A DNA stretch of 15,412 bases from CBDHHC01 sp050633205 (GTDB lineage Bacteria > Pseudomonadota > Alphaproteobacteria > Rhizobiales > CBDHHC01), in assembly GCA_050633205.1 (NCBI GenBank), contig JBOEGA010000167.1, positions 1-15,412 on the forward strand, written 5' to 3'. Of the stretch, positions 1 to 6,091 are shown piece after piece. The position numbers and the translations under genes are program-made. Under the pieces are notes generated by a model. It was not told where the DNA came from. It saw only the letters and a program-made list of their open reading frames with translations, and did no database searches. Position 1 is the first letter of the stretch. Each line of letters begins with the position of its first letter.

Positions 1-382
1 CAGAATTAAAAAGCTGAAGTCCTTTTAATCGAAATACAACTCCAAATCCGTTTTCCGCCTTTTGTATAACGGTATCTGATATTCTCACTGTTACATTATC
101 CAGCTCCCTCTGGATTGCTTTTTCCATCGGTTTAACCATGAAGGTAAGGGAAACCGGCCCCTGACTGATGACAGCATAGGCTATTCCAAGCATAACGAAG
201 AGGACGAATACAAACGCAAGTGAAGTTTTGATGGCAAACATCGCTGAATTGCGAGACACCCGGCCCAGTTTGATGTGAATTGGTTCAGAATCATACCTAA
301 CGACATTGCGTCCACCGTTCTTCTGGTTCATGCCATTTGAACCGTTCTGGTGATGCCCGTTATCTGAAGGATATTGTCTCAT
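1..382 (-). CDS. AsmA/YhdP-like DUF3971 envelope protein, N-terminus only
   Basis: An open minus-strand frame runs from ATG at 382-380 off the left edge, giving about 127 residues without a stop. A GGAAG ribosome binding site lies about 5 nt before the ATG. The first 45 residues are polar and rich in Asn, Gly and His (cytoplasmic). One membrane helix follows (about 47-73, containing SLAFVFVLFVMLGIAYAVI). Immediately after it comes a GPVSLTFMVKPMEKAI-type segment and a DNVTVRISDTVI strand. A helix followed by GP(I/V)SL and a beta-rich start is typical of alphaproteobacterial DUF3971/AsmA-like proteins, large periplasmic proteins linked to lipid traffic between the membranes. That function is family knowledge; only the N-terminus is visible. 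It is divergent from the peroxiredoxin gene. Family assignment is fairly likely; exact orthology to yhdP is unknown. Confidence 0.7.
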   Translation of the reverse strand, partial: MRQYPSDNGHHQNGSNGMNQKNGGRNVVRYDSEPIHIKLGRVSRNSAMFAIKTSLAFVFVLFVMLGIAYAVISQGPVSLTFMVKPMEKAIQRELDNVTVRISDTVIQKAENGFGVVFRLKGLQLFNS

Positions 383-779
383 GCACTTCCAATCCGCCTT
401 ATATATGACGGTTCATTTGTTTCGTATAACTAGCGTTCAAATCTAATATAAGGAACAAGCCTATATTGTGGCCTACAAACAGGAAAATATTACTCATTCG
501 GAGGCTGATAACAGAAACATCTGCATATCAGACTTATAGATGAATTCTTCCCCCCGGCCATCACTCTTTTGATATATCGGTATCATAAACAACTCAACTA
601 TAAATAGCTGTGGAATTCCTACTTGTTTAAGATGTAGATTATACCAAATGCTCATGCAGGGCTGTACTAATAGGAAATTCCTGAGTATTTGAGACAAGAC
701 TGCCTGATGTGTAAAGAATGCAACTTATAATGGTTTGACATTAATTTTATGTTTTACAACCAAATGAAAGAGGTCTCCC
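383..779. other. Divergent intergenic region, AsmA-like gene / peroxiredoxin
   Basis: About 400 bases without a supportable gene, AT-rich, with no strong hairpin followed by a T-run. A TATAAT hexamer at 726-731 reads towards the peroxiredoxin gene but has no convincing -35 at 16-18 nt. A consensus TTGACA occurs at 735-740 without a good -10 behind it. Either could be part of the bcp promoter. No regulator site is recognised. Confidence 0.4.
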
Positions 780-1247
780 ATGGTGGAAGAGGGCAATGAA
801 GTTCCGGAGTTTGATCTGGTAGTAAGTGGCGGAAATAACTTGAAATCCTCAGATTTACCAGGGAAACTGACGGTTATCTTTGTATACCCCAAGGATGATA
901 CAAGTGGGTGCACTAAAGAATCGATAGCATTTTCCGAACTGCAGGACACATTCAGGGAGGCTGGTGCGGACATCTATGGCTTATCTCCAGATAGCCTGGA
1001 AAGCCATGAGAAATTTATATCCAAACATGATCTTAAAGTGCCTTTGCTTGTTGATGAAGAAAAGCTATTAATCAAGGCTCTTGGTGTGTGGGTTGAAAAA
1101 AATATGTATGGCCGCCGTTATATGGGCGTGGACAGATCAACCTTTATCATAGATAAAGAAGGAAAAGTTGCCAGAATCTGGCGACGTGTAAAAGTTCCTG
1201 GCCATGCAGAAAAAGTGCTTCAGGCGGTTAAGGAACTGAGTGAGTAA
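780..1247 (+). CDS. bcp: Peroxiredoxin, Bcp/PrxQ family, 1-Cys form
   Basis: A 155-residue thioredoxin-fold peroxidase that should reduce hydrogen peroxide and organic hydroperoxides in the cytoplasm. The active-site stretch is DDTSGCTKESIAF with the peroxidatic cysteine at C44; T41 and R119 (in GVDRSTFIID) are the other usual active-site positions. C44 is the only cysteine. The resolving cysteine that many Bcp proteins carry five residues later is Ile49, so this is a 1-Cys form that must be recycled by an external thiol. Length is normal for Bcp. A purine-rich AAAGAGG lies 6-7 nt before the ATG. The DUF455 gene follows after 14 nt and is probably co-transcribed. Family call is secure. Confidence 0.93.
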   Translation: MVEEGNEVPEFDLVVSGGNNLKSSDLPGKLTVIFVYPKDDTSGCTKESIAFSELQDTFREAGADIYGLSPDSLESHEKFISKHDLKVPLLVDEEKLLIKALGVWVEKNMYGRRYMGVDRSTFIIDKEGKVARIWRRVKVPGHAEKVLQAVKELSE

Positions 1248-1261
1248 GTTTTATTAAATTA

Positions 1262-2089
1262 ATGTCTGAATCTCCCAGCACTCTTATTGAGTATTCTCAT
1301 GCTATTGTTGCGACACCTGATCTTGATGAGAAGGTCAGGCTGGCAAAGATTGCTGCGCAGCTATGGCATCGACGCAAGTTATCTCTGGGGCTTCGCAGTA
1401 CAGCATTAAAAATGCCTGACAGGCCGGGGCGCCCGGACAAACCTGAACTATTATCTCCAAAAGAGATGCCGAAGCGTTCGGCCCGCGGAACAAAAGGCAA
1501 GATAGCCCTTTTGCATTCACTGGCACATATTGAGCTTAATGCAATTGATATGACCTGGGACCTAATTGGCCGTTTTGGCTGGGCGAATATGCCTTCTACA
1601 TTTTTTGATAACTGGGTGCGTGTTGGTGTTGAGGAGGCAAAACACTTTGATCTTCTGAAGAACCGTCTAACCGGACTTGGTGCCAGTTATGGTGATCTGC
1701 CAGCTCATGACGGGTTATGGCAGACTGCCCAGGACACCGGAGAAGACCTGCTTGCGAGAATAGCTATTGTCCCACTGGTTCTTGAGGCCCGAGGGCTGGA
1801 TGTCACTCCTGCCATGATTCGAAAAATGACAGAAAGTGGCGATGAGAAGTCAGCATCAATTCTCTCAATCATTTATCGAGACGAAAAAAATCATGTGGCA
1901 TTTGGTTATAAATGGTTCCGTTATATGTGTGAAAAAGAGGGAAGGGTGCCCGAACCTACATTTCACATGCTTGTCAGGAAATACTTTAAAGGCCATATCA
2001 AACCTCCATTCAATGATAAAGCCAGATCTGAAGCAGGGTTAACGCCAGGGTTTTACAAGCCTCTGTCAGCGCTTGGCAGTTACGGCTAG
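1262..2089 (+). CDS. DUF455 family ferritin-like protein
   Basis: A 275-residue protein matching DUF455 (COG2833), a ferritin-like helical family of unproven function. Four carboxylate/histidine clusters fit a dinuclear metal site: LAHIELNAID (E91), VEEAKHFDLL (E124/E125, H128), VLEARGLDVTP (E175) and RDEKNHVAFG (E208, H211). This is the E...ExxH...E...ExxH pattern of ferritin-like oxidoreductases such as MiaE-type hydroxylases. There is no signal peptide, so it is cytoplasmic. The ATG is 14 nt after the peroxiredoxin stop and has no clear Shine-Dalgarno, so translation may be coupled to bcp. Pairing with a peroxidase suggests a link to oxidative stress or iron, but this is inference. Family call is secure, function is not known. 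Confidence 0.9.
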   Translation: MSESPSTLIEYSHAIVATPDLDEKVRLAKIAAQLWHRRKLSLGLRSTALKMPDRPGRPDKPELLSPKEMPKRSARGTKGKIALLHSLAHIELNAIDMTWDLIGRFGWANMPSTFFDNWVRVGVEEAKHFDLLKNRLTGLGASYGDLPAHDGLWQTAQDTGEDLLARIAIVPLVLEARGLDVTPAMIRKMTESGDEKSASILSIIYRDEKNHVAFGYKWFRYMCEKEGRVPEPTFHMLVRKYFKGHIKPPFNDKARSEAGLTPGFYKPLSALGSYG

Positions 2090-2536
2090 AAAGTCACACA
2101 CCTCCAAAAGCTTCTTATCAAAGATTTCCATATTAAGATTTTTCTCGAAATCTCATATAATTAATGTTTAAATGCTTTTGCTGCGGGTATTGAAGCCGCT
2201 GGCACAGGTAGATGCTGTCAGGTCGGGATATTTCCTGAGGATAACAGTTAAGAAAAACAAATGGGGTAGAGCCCTGAATAAAACCGGAGTGCTGATTAAA
2301 CATTAATGTGATTTTCCCCAATTCTTATCAATATTTGTATATTTAAAAAATGGACTCCGGGAGGAGACCGTCGACAACTATTGATTGCGTCAAGAGAAAG
2401 TCATATTTCTGGCTCACAGAGTTTAGATGCGCAAAAATAATAAAATCGTCTGACATCAAATAAGAACGAAAAGTAACGCTCAGGTTTATAAATAAAACAC
2501 AACGTTTCAACCTCAAAACTTCAAGGTACAGTTATA
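2090..2536. other. 447-nt AT-rich intergenic region before bactofilin
   Basis: No convincing gene. A 7-bp inverted repeat (AGATTTC at 2122-2128, GAAATCT at 2147-2153) lies after the DUF455 stop but lacks a T-run. Two tiny open frames (2172-2306, 44 codons; 2350-2463, 37 codons) have no ribosome binding site. The bactofilin promoter is probably in the AT-rich last 150 bases but no hexamer pair stands out. Confidence 0.4.
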
Positions 2537-2911
2537 ATGGTTCCTTCAATAATAGGTACAGACTTAGCAATCACAGGCAATGTAATTTCCAAAGGTGAAA
2601 TTCAGGTTGAAGGAGAAATTTCAGGCGATATACATTGCTCGTCTCTGATCGTTGGGCCTAATGCTCAGGTGAATGGCGGGGTTCGTGCTGAAGATATCAC
2701 GATCCACGGAAAAGTAATGGGTTCGGTACACGGTCTGCGTGTGTCTTTGCAGTCGTCATCTTATGTAGAAGGTGATATTTACCATCAGGCTCTTACCATT
2801 GAGCAGGGAGCGTTTTTTGAAGGTAAATCAAGACGTTCAGATGATCCTCTTGCTTTAACTCCAGCACACGAAGCTAATGTTACTCCTTTGAAGAGAAACG
2901 TATCCAAGTAA
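2537..2911 (+). CDS. Bactofilin (polymer-forming cytoskeletal protein)
   Basis: A 124-residue bactofilin. The core (about residues 4-100) starts with IIGTDLAITGNV and has the regular short hydrophobic strands of a right-handed beta-helix with turn glycines (GEIQVEGEISGDIHC, AQVNGGVRAEDITIHGKVMGSVHG, SSYVEGDIYHQALTIEQGAFFEG). The C-terminal tail is short, polar and basic. Bactofilins polymerise without nucleotides into cytoplasmic filaments that often anchor peptidoglycan enzymes and shape the cell. In many proteobacteria a M23 peptidase gene is adjacent; none is present here. The ribosome binding site is weak (AAGG about 10 nt upstream). A terminator follows directly, so this is the end of a transcript. 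Family call is secure. Confidence 0.93.
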   Translation: MVPSIIGTDLAITGNVISKGEIQVEGEISGDIHCSSLIVGPNAQVNGGVRAEDITIHGKVMGSVHGLRVSLQSSSYVEGDIYHQALTIEQGAFFEGKSRRSDDPLALTPAHEANVTPLKRNVSK

Positions 2912-2920
2912 TATCAAATA

Positions 2921-2957
2921 AGGCTATCTGAATTGCTGTTTGGATAGCCTTTTTTTA
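2921..2957 (+). terminator. Rho-independent terminator of bactofilin
   Basis: Perfect 8-bp stem AGGCTATC (2921-2928) / GATAGCCT (2943-2950), 14-nt loop, followed by a run of Ts (2951-2956). It begins 9 nt after the stop codon. Confidence 0.85.
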
Positions 2958-3039
2958 TTGGTAGCCATCTGGTGTTCATAGTTAATATAATATACAAGCA
3001 GTTGATAAATACGCTCAGTATATTAAGGGGTTGCGCAAT

Positions 3040-3669
3040 ATGTTCCTGACAACAAACTTTGATAAGCTATTAATTGCCTGTGCTGTCATCACTATTTCAT
3101 TTATGAGCTTCTCAACAGAGGCAATCTCAGAAACACTTACTTTTAAAAATCTCTGGAAAAAACATCCACTTAACAACTCAGAATCAGCTCCGGCGAAGAT
3201 GTTGAAAGATATTGAATTTGGCGGAAAACTGGTTCGTAAGGGTGCTCCAAGTTTTGCTAATCAGTGTGCTATCCGTATGGGGGTTGCTTTACGTGAAGCC
3301 GGAGTTACGCTCTCTCAAATTGGAAATCCTCGTGTTTCCTGGTTCCACAAAAAGGATGATATGTTCGTTCTGGTTGCTCAGGATCTGGCTCTGGGGTTGA
3401 AAGCCTCTAAAATTGAAGGGCTTGGCCAGCTTGAGAAAGTCAAAGATCCGAAGAACTTCCACAATGAATTATATGGCCGCAAAGGCATCATCTTCTTCAA
3501 GGATTACTGGAGAAGAAAAGGAGAAACTACAAATCCAACAGGCGATCATATTGATGTCTGGAACGGATACCGAACAACATCCAAATGGTTGATGGAATGG
3601 TTCTCCTGGCTTGGCTACAATGAAAACTATGGAAAATCCAAAGAAATCTGGTTCTGGGAGGTAAAATGA
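3040..3669 (+). CDS. Exported Tae4-like (T6SS amidase effector 4 fold) peptidoglycan amidase
   Basis: A 209-residue protein with an N-terminal signal peptide or anchor (hydrophobic residues 10-24, possible cleavage near 28-30). The rest resembles the Tae4 fold, a papain-like Cys-His amidase that cleaves peptidoglycan cross-link peptides. Seen directly: SFANQCAIRMGVALREAG with the candidate nucleophile C76, and GDHIDVWNG with H170 and D172, the usual NxCAIRM...GHIDxWNG pair. True Tae4 toxins are T6SS cargo and normally lack a signal peptide, and no T6SS gene is in this window, so this may be an exported, perhaps domesticated, wall enzyme. I chose ATG 3040 because AGGGG ends 9 nt before it; a TTG at 3031 is the alternative. 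The next gene overlaps by ATGA. Fold is likely; substrate and role are inferred. Confidence 0.78.
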   Translation: MFLTTNFDKLLIACAVITISFMSFSTEAISETLTFKNLWKKHPLNNSESAPAKMLKDIEFGGKLVRKGAPSFANQCAIRMGVALREAGVTLSQIGNPRVSWFHKKDDMFVLVAQDLALGLKASKIEGLGQLEKVKDPKNFHNELYGRKGIIFFKDYWRRKGETTNPTGDHIDVWNGYRTTSKWLMEWFSWLGYNENYGKSKEIWFWEVK

Positions 3670-3890
3670 GACCTGTACTTATAATTATTGGCCTGGTACT
3701 GGGGGCCCTTCTGGGCGGTTATCTTGCAACAACTTTTGGCGCTGAATATGTAGCTTCAATGGAATATGAAAGCCCAGATGAGCAAGGTGCGGCATATAAT
3801 ATGATGTTTATCGGGGTTGCAGCCGTCTGTGCGCTGGCAGGTTCAATATTAGGGTTTGTTATTGCGCTCGTTGCAGTATCGGAAGACTGA
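3666..3890 (+). CDS. Small two-helix membrane protein, partner of the Tae4-like gene
   Basis: A 74-residue protein not recognised as a known family. It has two clear membrane helices, about residues 4-25 (glycine-rich, GLVLGALLGGYLA) and 46-69 (MFIGVAAVCALAGSILGFVIALV), joined by an acidic loop (MEYESPDEQ). Its ATG overlaps the TGA of the amidase-like gene (ATGA at 3666-3669), and a strong GGGAGGT sits 5 nt upstream inside that gene, so the two are translationally linked. It could anchor, inhibit or protect against the upstream enzyme. Tae4 immunity proteins (Tai4) are soluble periplasmic helical proteins, so this would not be a standard one. Gene reality is likely; function unknown. Confidence 0.75.
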   Translation: MRPVLIIIGLVLGALLGGYLATTFGAEYVASMEYESPDEQGAAYNMMFIGVAAVCALAGSILGFVIALVAVSED

Positions 3891-3891
3891 C

Positions 3892-3909
3892 AGGACTTGT
3901 CCTCTTTTT
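3892..3909 (+). terminator. Weak terminator after the two-gene unit
   Basis: A short inverted repeat AGGAC-TT-GTCCT (3892-3903) followed by CTTTTT begins one base after the stop codon. The stem is only 4-5 bp, so termination may be partial. Confidence 0.4.
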
Positions 3910-3959
3910 ATTTGTTGAAAGTTGCGTTATAGCTGCTCACTTGATTCAAGAGAGTAGCT

Positions 3960-4337
3960 ATGAGCATACTATACGCCGCCCTTGGAGGGGCGATTGGAGC
4001 CGCAAGCCGGTTCCTTGTAACATCCGCGGCATTCCGTATTATGGGGCCTGGTTTTCCCTGGGGGACAGTTGTCGTTAATGTCGCTGGCTCATTTCTGATG
4101 GGTGTACTTATTGTATTTCTTGCCTTGAGATATTCCACTTCGCAGGAATTGAGAATATTTCTGGTTACCGGAATACTTGGCGGGTTTACGACATTCTCAG
4201 CCTTCTCTCTTGATTTTGTAACCCTTTTTGAGCAGAAGAACTATGTGCCAGCGGCATGGTATCTTTGCTCCTCTGTCCTGCTTTCCATACTGGCGCTTTT
4301 CGTCGGCATGATTATAGCCCGGCAGATCCTTCAATAG
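3960..4337 (+). CDS. crcB: Fluoride channel CrcB/Fluc
   Basis: A 125-residue protein with four membrane helices (about 2-22, 35-56, 64-85, 98-120). It has the family landmarks: LGGAIGAASRF near the N-terminus, the VVNVAGSFLMG segment with N40, and GGFTTFSAFSLD (74-85) with the pore phenylalanines. Fluc channels form antiparallel dimers in the inner membrane and export fluoride. Length is typical of a single-gene homodimeric form. GAGAG lies about 6 nt before the ATG. The RluC-type gene starts 8 nt downstream, so the two probably form an operon. I see no fluoride riboswitch in the 70 nt upstream. Confidence 0.95.
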   Translation: MSILYAALGGAIGAASRFLVTSAAFRIMGPGFPWGTVVVNVAGSFLMGVLIVFLALRYSTSQELRIFLVTGILGGFTTFSAFSLDFVTLFEQKNYVPAAWYLCSSVLLSILALFVGMIIARQILQ

Positions 4338-4345
4338 GTGATAAA

Positions 4346-5329
4346 ATGACTGGTGTGCAGACCAAAGAAGTCAAAGATGAAGATGATGGCATGCGATTGG
4401 ACCGATGGTTCAAAACCTATTTTCCAGATATAGGCTTTGGTCATCTCCAGAAAATTCTGAGGAAGGGGCAAGTCCGGGTTGATGGCAGCAGGGCCAAGGC
4501 AAGTACTCGCCTTGAGAGCGGTCAGACAATTCGAATTCCTCCGGTTATGCAATCTCCTGTAGAGCCTGTGGAGCGAGCGCCAGACTGGATTTCCCATAAG
4601 GATACTGAGTTTGTGCAGAGCCTCGTTATTCACAAGGATGAGGACGTTATTGCCATTAACAAGCCCGCTGGTCTTGCAGTTCAGGGTGGTACAAAGACAG
4701 ATAAACATCTGGATGGTTTGCTGGAAGGCTTAAAGTTTGAACGGGATGATCGCCCCAAGCTTGTACACAGACTGGATAAGGATACCAGTGGCGTATTGCT
4801 TCTTGCCCGCCACAGAAAAGCTGCCACGGCATTGGGCAAAGCTCTTTCTGATCATAAAGCCAGAAAAATATACTGGGCTCTGGTGAATGGTGTCCCCAGA
4901 TATGATGCTGGCGAAATTAACCGCCCATTGATTAAGCGCGGTGGAATGGGGGATGAGCGGATTCGCGTTGCTGAACGTGATGACCCTGATGCCATGAAAG
5001 CCATTACCGAGTATGAGCTTGTGGAAACTGCCGGACAGAAATTCGCCTGGCTGGCGATGATGCCTATTACAGGGAGAACACACCAGCTCAGGGTTCACTC
5101 AGTTGCATTAGGTCATCCCATTGTCGGCGATGGAAAATATGGTGGTTCTGATGCTCATCCGGGAGGGGAAATTCCTAAACAGCTGCACCTTCATGCGAGA
5201 TCCATAGAAATTCCTCACCCTCGCAAGGGAGTGCTTAAGTTACAGGCTAAGATGCCGGGGCATATGGAAAAAACATGGAAACTGCTCAACTTTCCGGAAG
5301 AAGCTGGTGAAATAGTTTTTGAAAAATAA
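4346..5329 (+). CDS. rluC: RluC-type 23S rRNA pseudouridine synthase
   Basis: A 327-residue RluA-family enzyme that converts uridines to pseudouridines in 23S rRNA. An N-terminal S4 RNA-binding domain (about residues 14-65: GMRLDRWFK...LQKILRKGQVRVDG) precedes the catalytic domain. The signature HRLDKDTSG is at 141-149 with catalytic D144; INKPAGLAVQGG (104-115) and PITGRTHQLRVHS (240-252) are the other family motifs. The S4 domain and length favour RluC over RluA; RluD is the main alternative. The frame is open further upstream inside crcB, but ATG 4346 has AGGTG 5 nt before it and starts just before the S4 domain. It follows crcB after 8 nt. No terminator is visible after it. Confidence 0.88.
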   Translation: MTGVQTKEVKDEDDGMRLDRWFKTYFPDIGFGHLQKILRKGQVRVDGSRAKASTRLESGQTIRIPPVMQSPVEPVERAPDWISHKDTEFVQSLVIHKDEDVIAINKPAGLAVQGGTKTDKHLDGLLEGLKFERDDRPKLVHRLDKDTSGVLLLARHRKAATALGKALSDHKARKIYWALVNGVPRYDAGEINRPLIKRGGMGDERIRVAERDDPDAMKAITEYELVETAGQKFAWLAMMPITGRTHQLRVHSVALGHPIVGDGKYGGSDAHPGGEIPKQLHLHARSIEIPHPRKGVLKLQAKMPGHMEKTWKLLNFPEEAGEIVFEK

Positions 5330-5350
5330 TTTTTATCCTGCGTCTGACCT

Positions 5351-5378
5351 TTGTATTTAACACAAAGTTATCTATATG
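5351..5378 (+). promoter_or_regulatory. Candidate promoter of the L,D-transpeptidase gene
   Basis: TTGTAT (5351-5356), 16-nt spacer, TATATG (5373-5378), 57 nt before the GTG start. The -35 is imperfect. The octamer TGTACATG follows at once. Confidence 0.35.
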
Positions 5379-5380
5379 TT

Positions 5381-5388
5381 TGTACATG
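5381..5388 (+). promoter_or_regulatory. TGTACATG element 1 (upstream of L,D-transpeptidase)
   Basis: TGTACATG ends 47 nt before the start codon. The same octamer in the same orientation precedes two other exported-protein genes in this window. Possible regulator site; no protein is assigned. Confidence 0.25.
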
Positions 5389-5435
5389 GACATCTACAGA
5401 AGGTTTTCAAGTATCAAAATTTGGGGTAAGGAACA

Positions 5436-6005
5436 GTGTCTCGTACAAATTTAGTTAAAAAGGTAATCTTTACGTGCTTTGCGGCCGTTATCTTCATGTC
5501 GCCGGTTAATGCAGAAGGGCTTCAGGGCTTCGATGATATTTTTGGGGATATAACAGGCAGTCACAGGAATGATAGTCGTTATAACGAAAAAAGCCCTGAT
5601 TATCAGTTTGAAGCTCCATACTTTCGTAAAAGAGCTAAAGGCAAAAATACAATAACCGCCAGAGTTGATCTTTCGGATCAGATTATGCAGGTCTTCATTA
5701 ATGACAGGCTTTGGCAGGAATGGAAAGTGTCTTCAGGTGGAAGAGGGCACAGAACACCTACCGGCAAATATCGCCCAACAAGACTACACGAAGAGTGGTA
5801 CTCAAGAACTTACTACAATACACCAATGCCACATTCAATTTTCTTTCATCATGGTTATGCAATTCACGCAACAACCTATGTCAGGAGTCTTGGACGTCCA
5901 GCTTCTCATGGTTGTGTAAGACTACACCCACAGCATGCAAGAGCACTTTTCAATCTTGTAAACGAGTTTGGAATGCGAAAAACCAGTATTATTATCTCTC
6001 AATAA
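5436..6005 (+). CDS. Exported L,D-transpeptidase (YkuD domain)
   Basis: A 189-residue protein with an Sec signal peptide (basic start, hydrophobic VIFTCFAAVIFM, likely cleavage after VNA at residue 26). A linker to about 70 is followed by a YkuD domain. Catalytic features are H144 in YAIHATTY and C160 in SHGCVRL, plus a GRGHRTPTGKYRP stretch seen in the family. Such enzymes form 3-3 cross-links in peptidoglycan, attach lipoproteins to it, or exchange the terminal D-amino acid; which one cannot be told here. There is no LysM or other wall-binding domain. Start is GTG at 5436 with TAAGGA about 6 nt before it; no better ATG lies before the signal peptide. A strong terminator follows. Confidence 0.92.
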   Translation: MSRTNLVKKVIFTCFAAVIFMSPVNAEGLQGFDDIFGDITGSHRNDSRYNEKSPDYQFEAPYFRKRAKGKNTITARVDLSDQIMQVFINDRLWQEWKVSSGGRGHRTPTGKYRPTRLHEEWYSRTYYNTPMPHSIFFHHGYAIHATTYVRSLGRPASHGCVRLHPQHARALFNLVNEFGMRKTSIIISQ

Positions 6006-6042
6006 CTATATGAGATAACTTCAGGTTAATACACAATTGATT

Positions 6043-6080
6043 AAGCCACTGGAGTCTAATGGCCTGCCAGTGGCTTTTTT
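6043..6080 (+). terminator. Rho-independent terminator of the L,D-transpeptidase gene
   Basis: Perfect 10-bp stem AAGCCACTGG (6043-6052) / CCAGTGGCTT (6066-6075), 13-nt loop, then a T-run to 6080. The reverse strand has only a poor T-run, so it mainly serves the plus strand although the minus-strand chemoreceptor gene ends just beyond it. Confidence 0.88.
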
Positions 6081-6091
6081 GTGTCGGGTAT

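Noticed and set aside
494..697. 67-codon minus-strand open frame in the divergent intergenic region
   Set aside because: It starts with TTG, has no ribosome binding site, and the product has no signal or motif; probably chance.
2172..2306. 44-codon plus-strand frame (starts MLLLRVLKPLAQ) in the gap before bactofilin
   Set aside because: No ribosome binding site and no recognisable family; kept only as a note for the gap.
3031..3039. TTG start three codons upstream for the Tae4-like gene
   Set aside because: The AGGGG site abuts this TTG directly, leaving no spacing, while ATG 3040 has a normal 9-nt spacing.
3040..3890. Part of a type VI secretion cluster
   Set aside because: No Tss, Hcp, VgrG or PAAR gene is found in the window, and the protein has its own signal peptide.
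3891..3959. Possible fluoride riboswitch before crcB
   Set aside because: The conserved core and pseudoknot of the crcB motif are not visible; only a short weak terminator-like hairpin is present.
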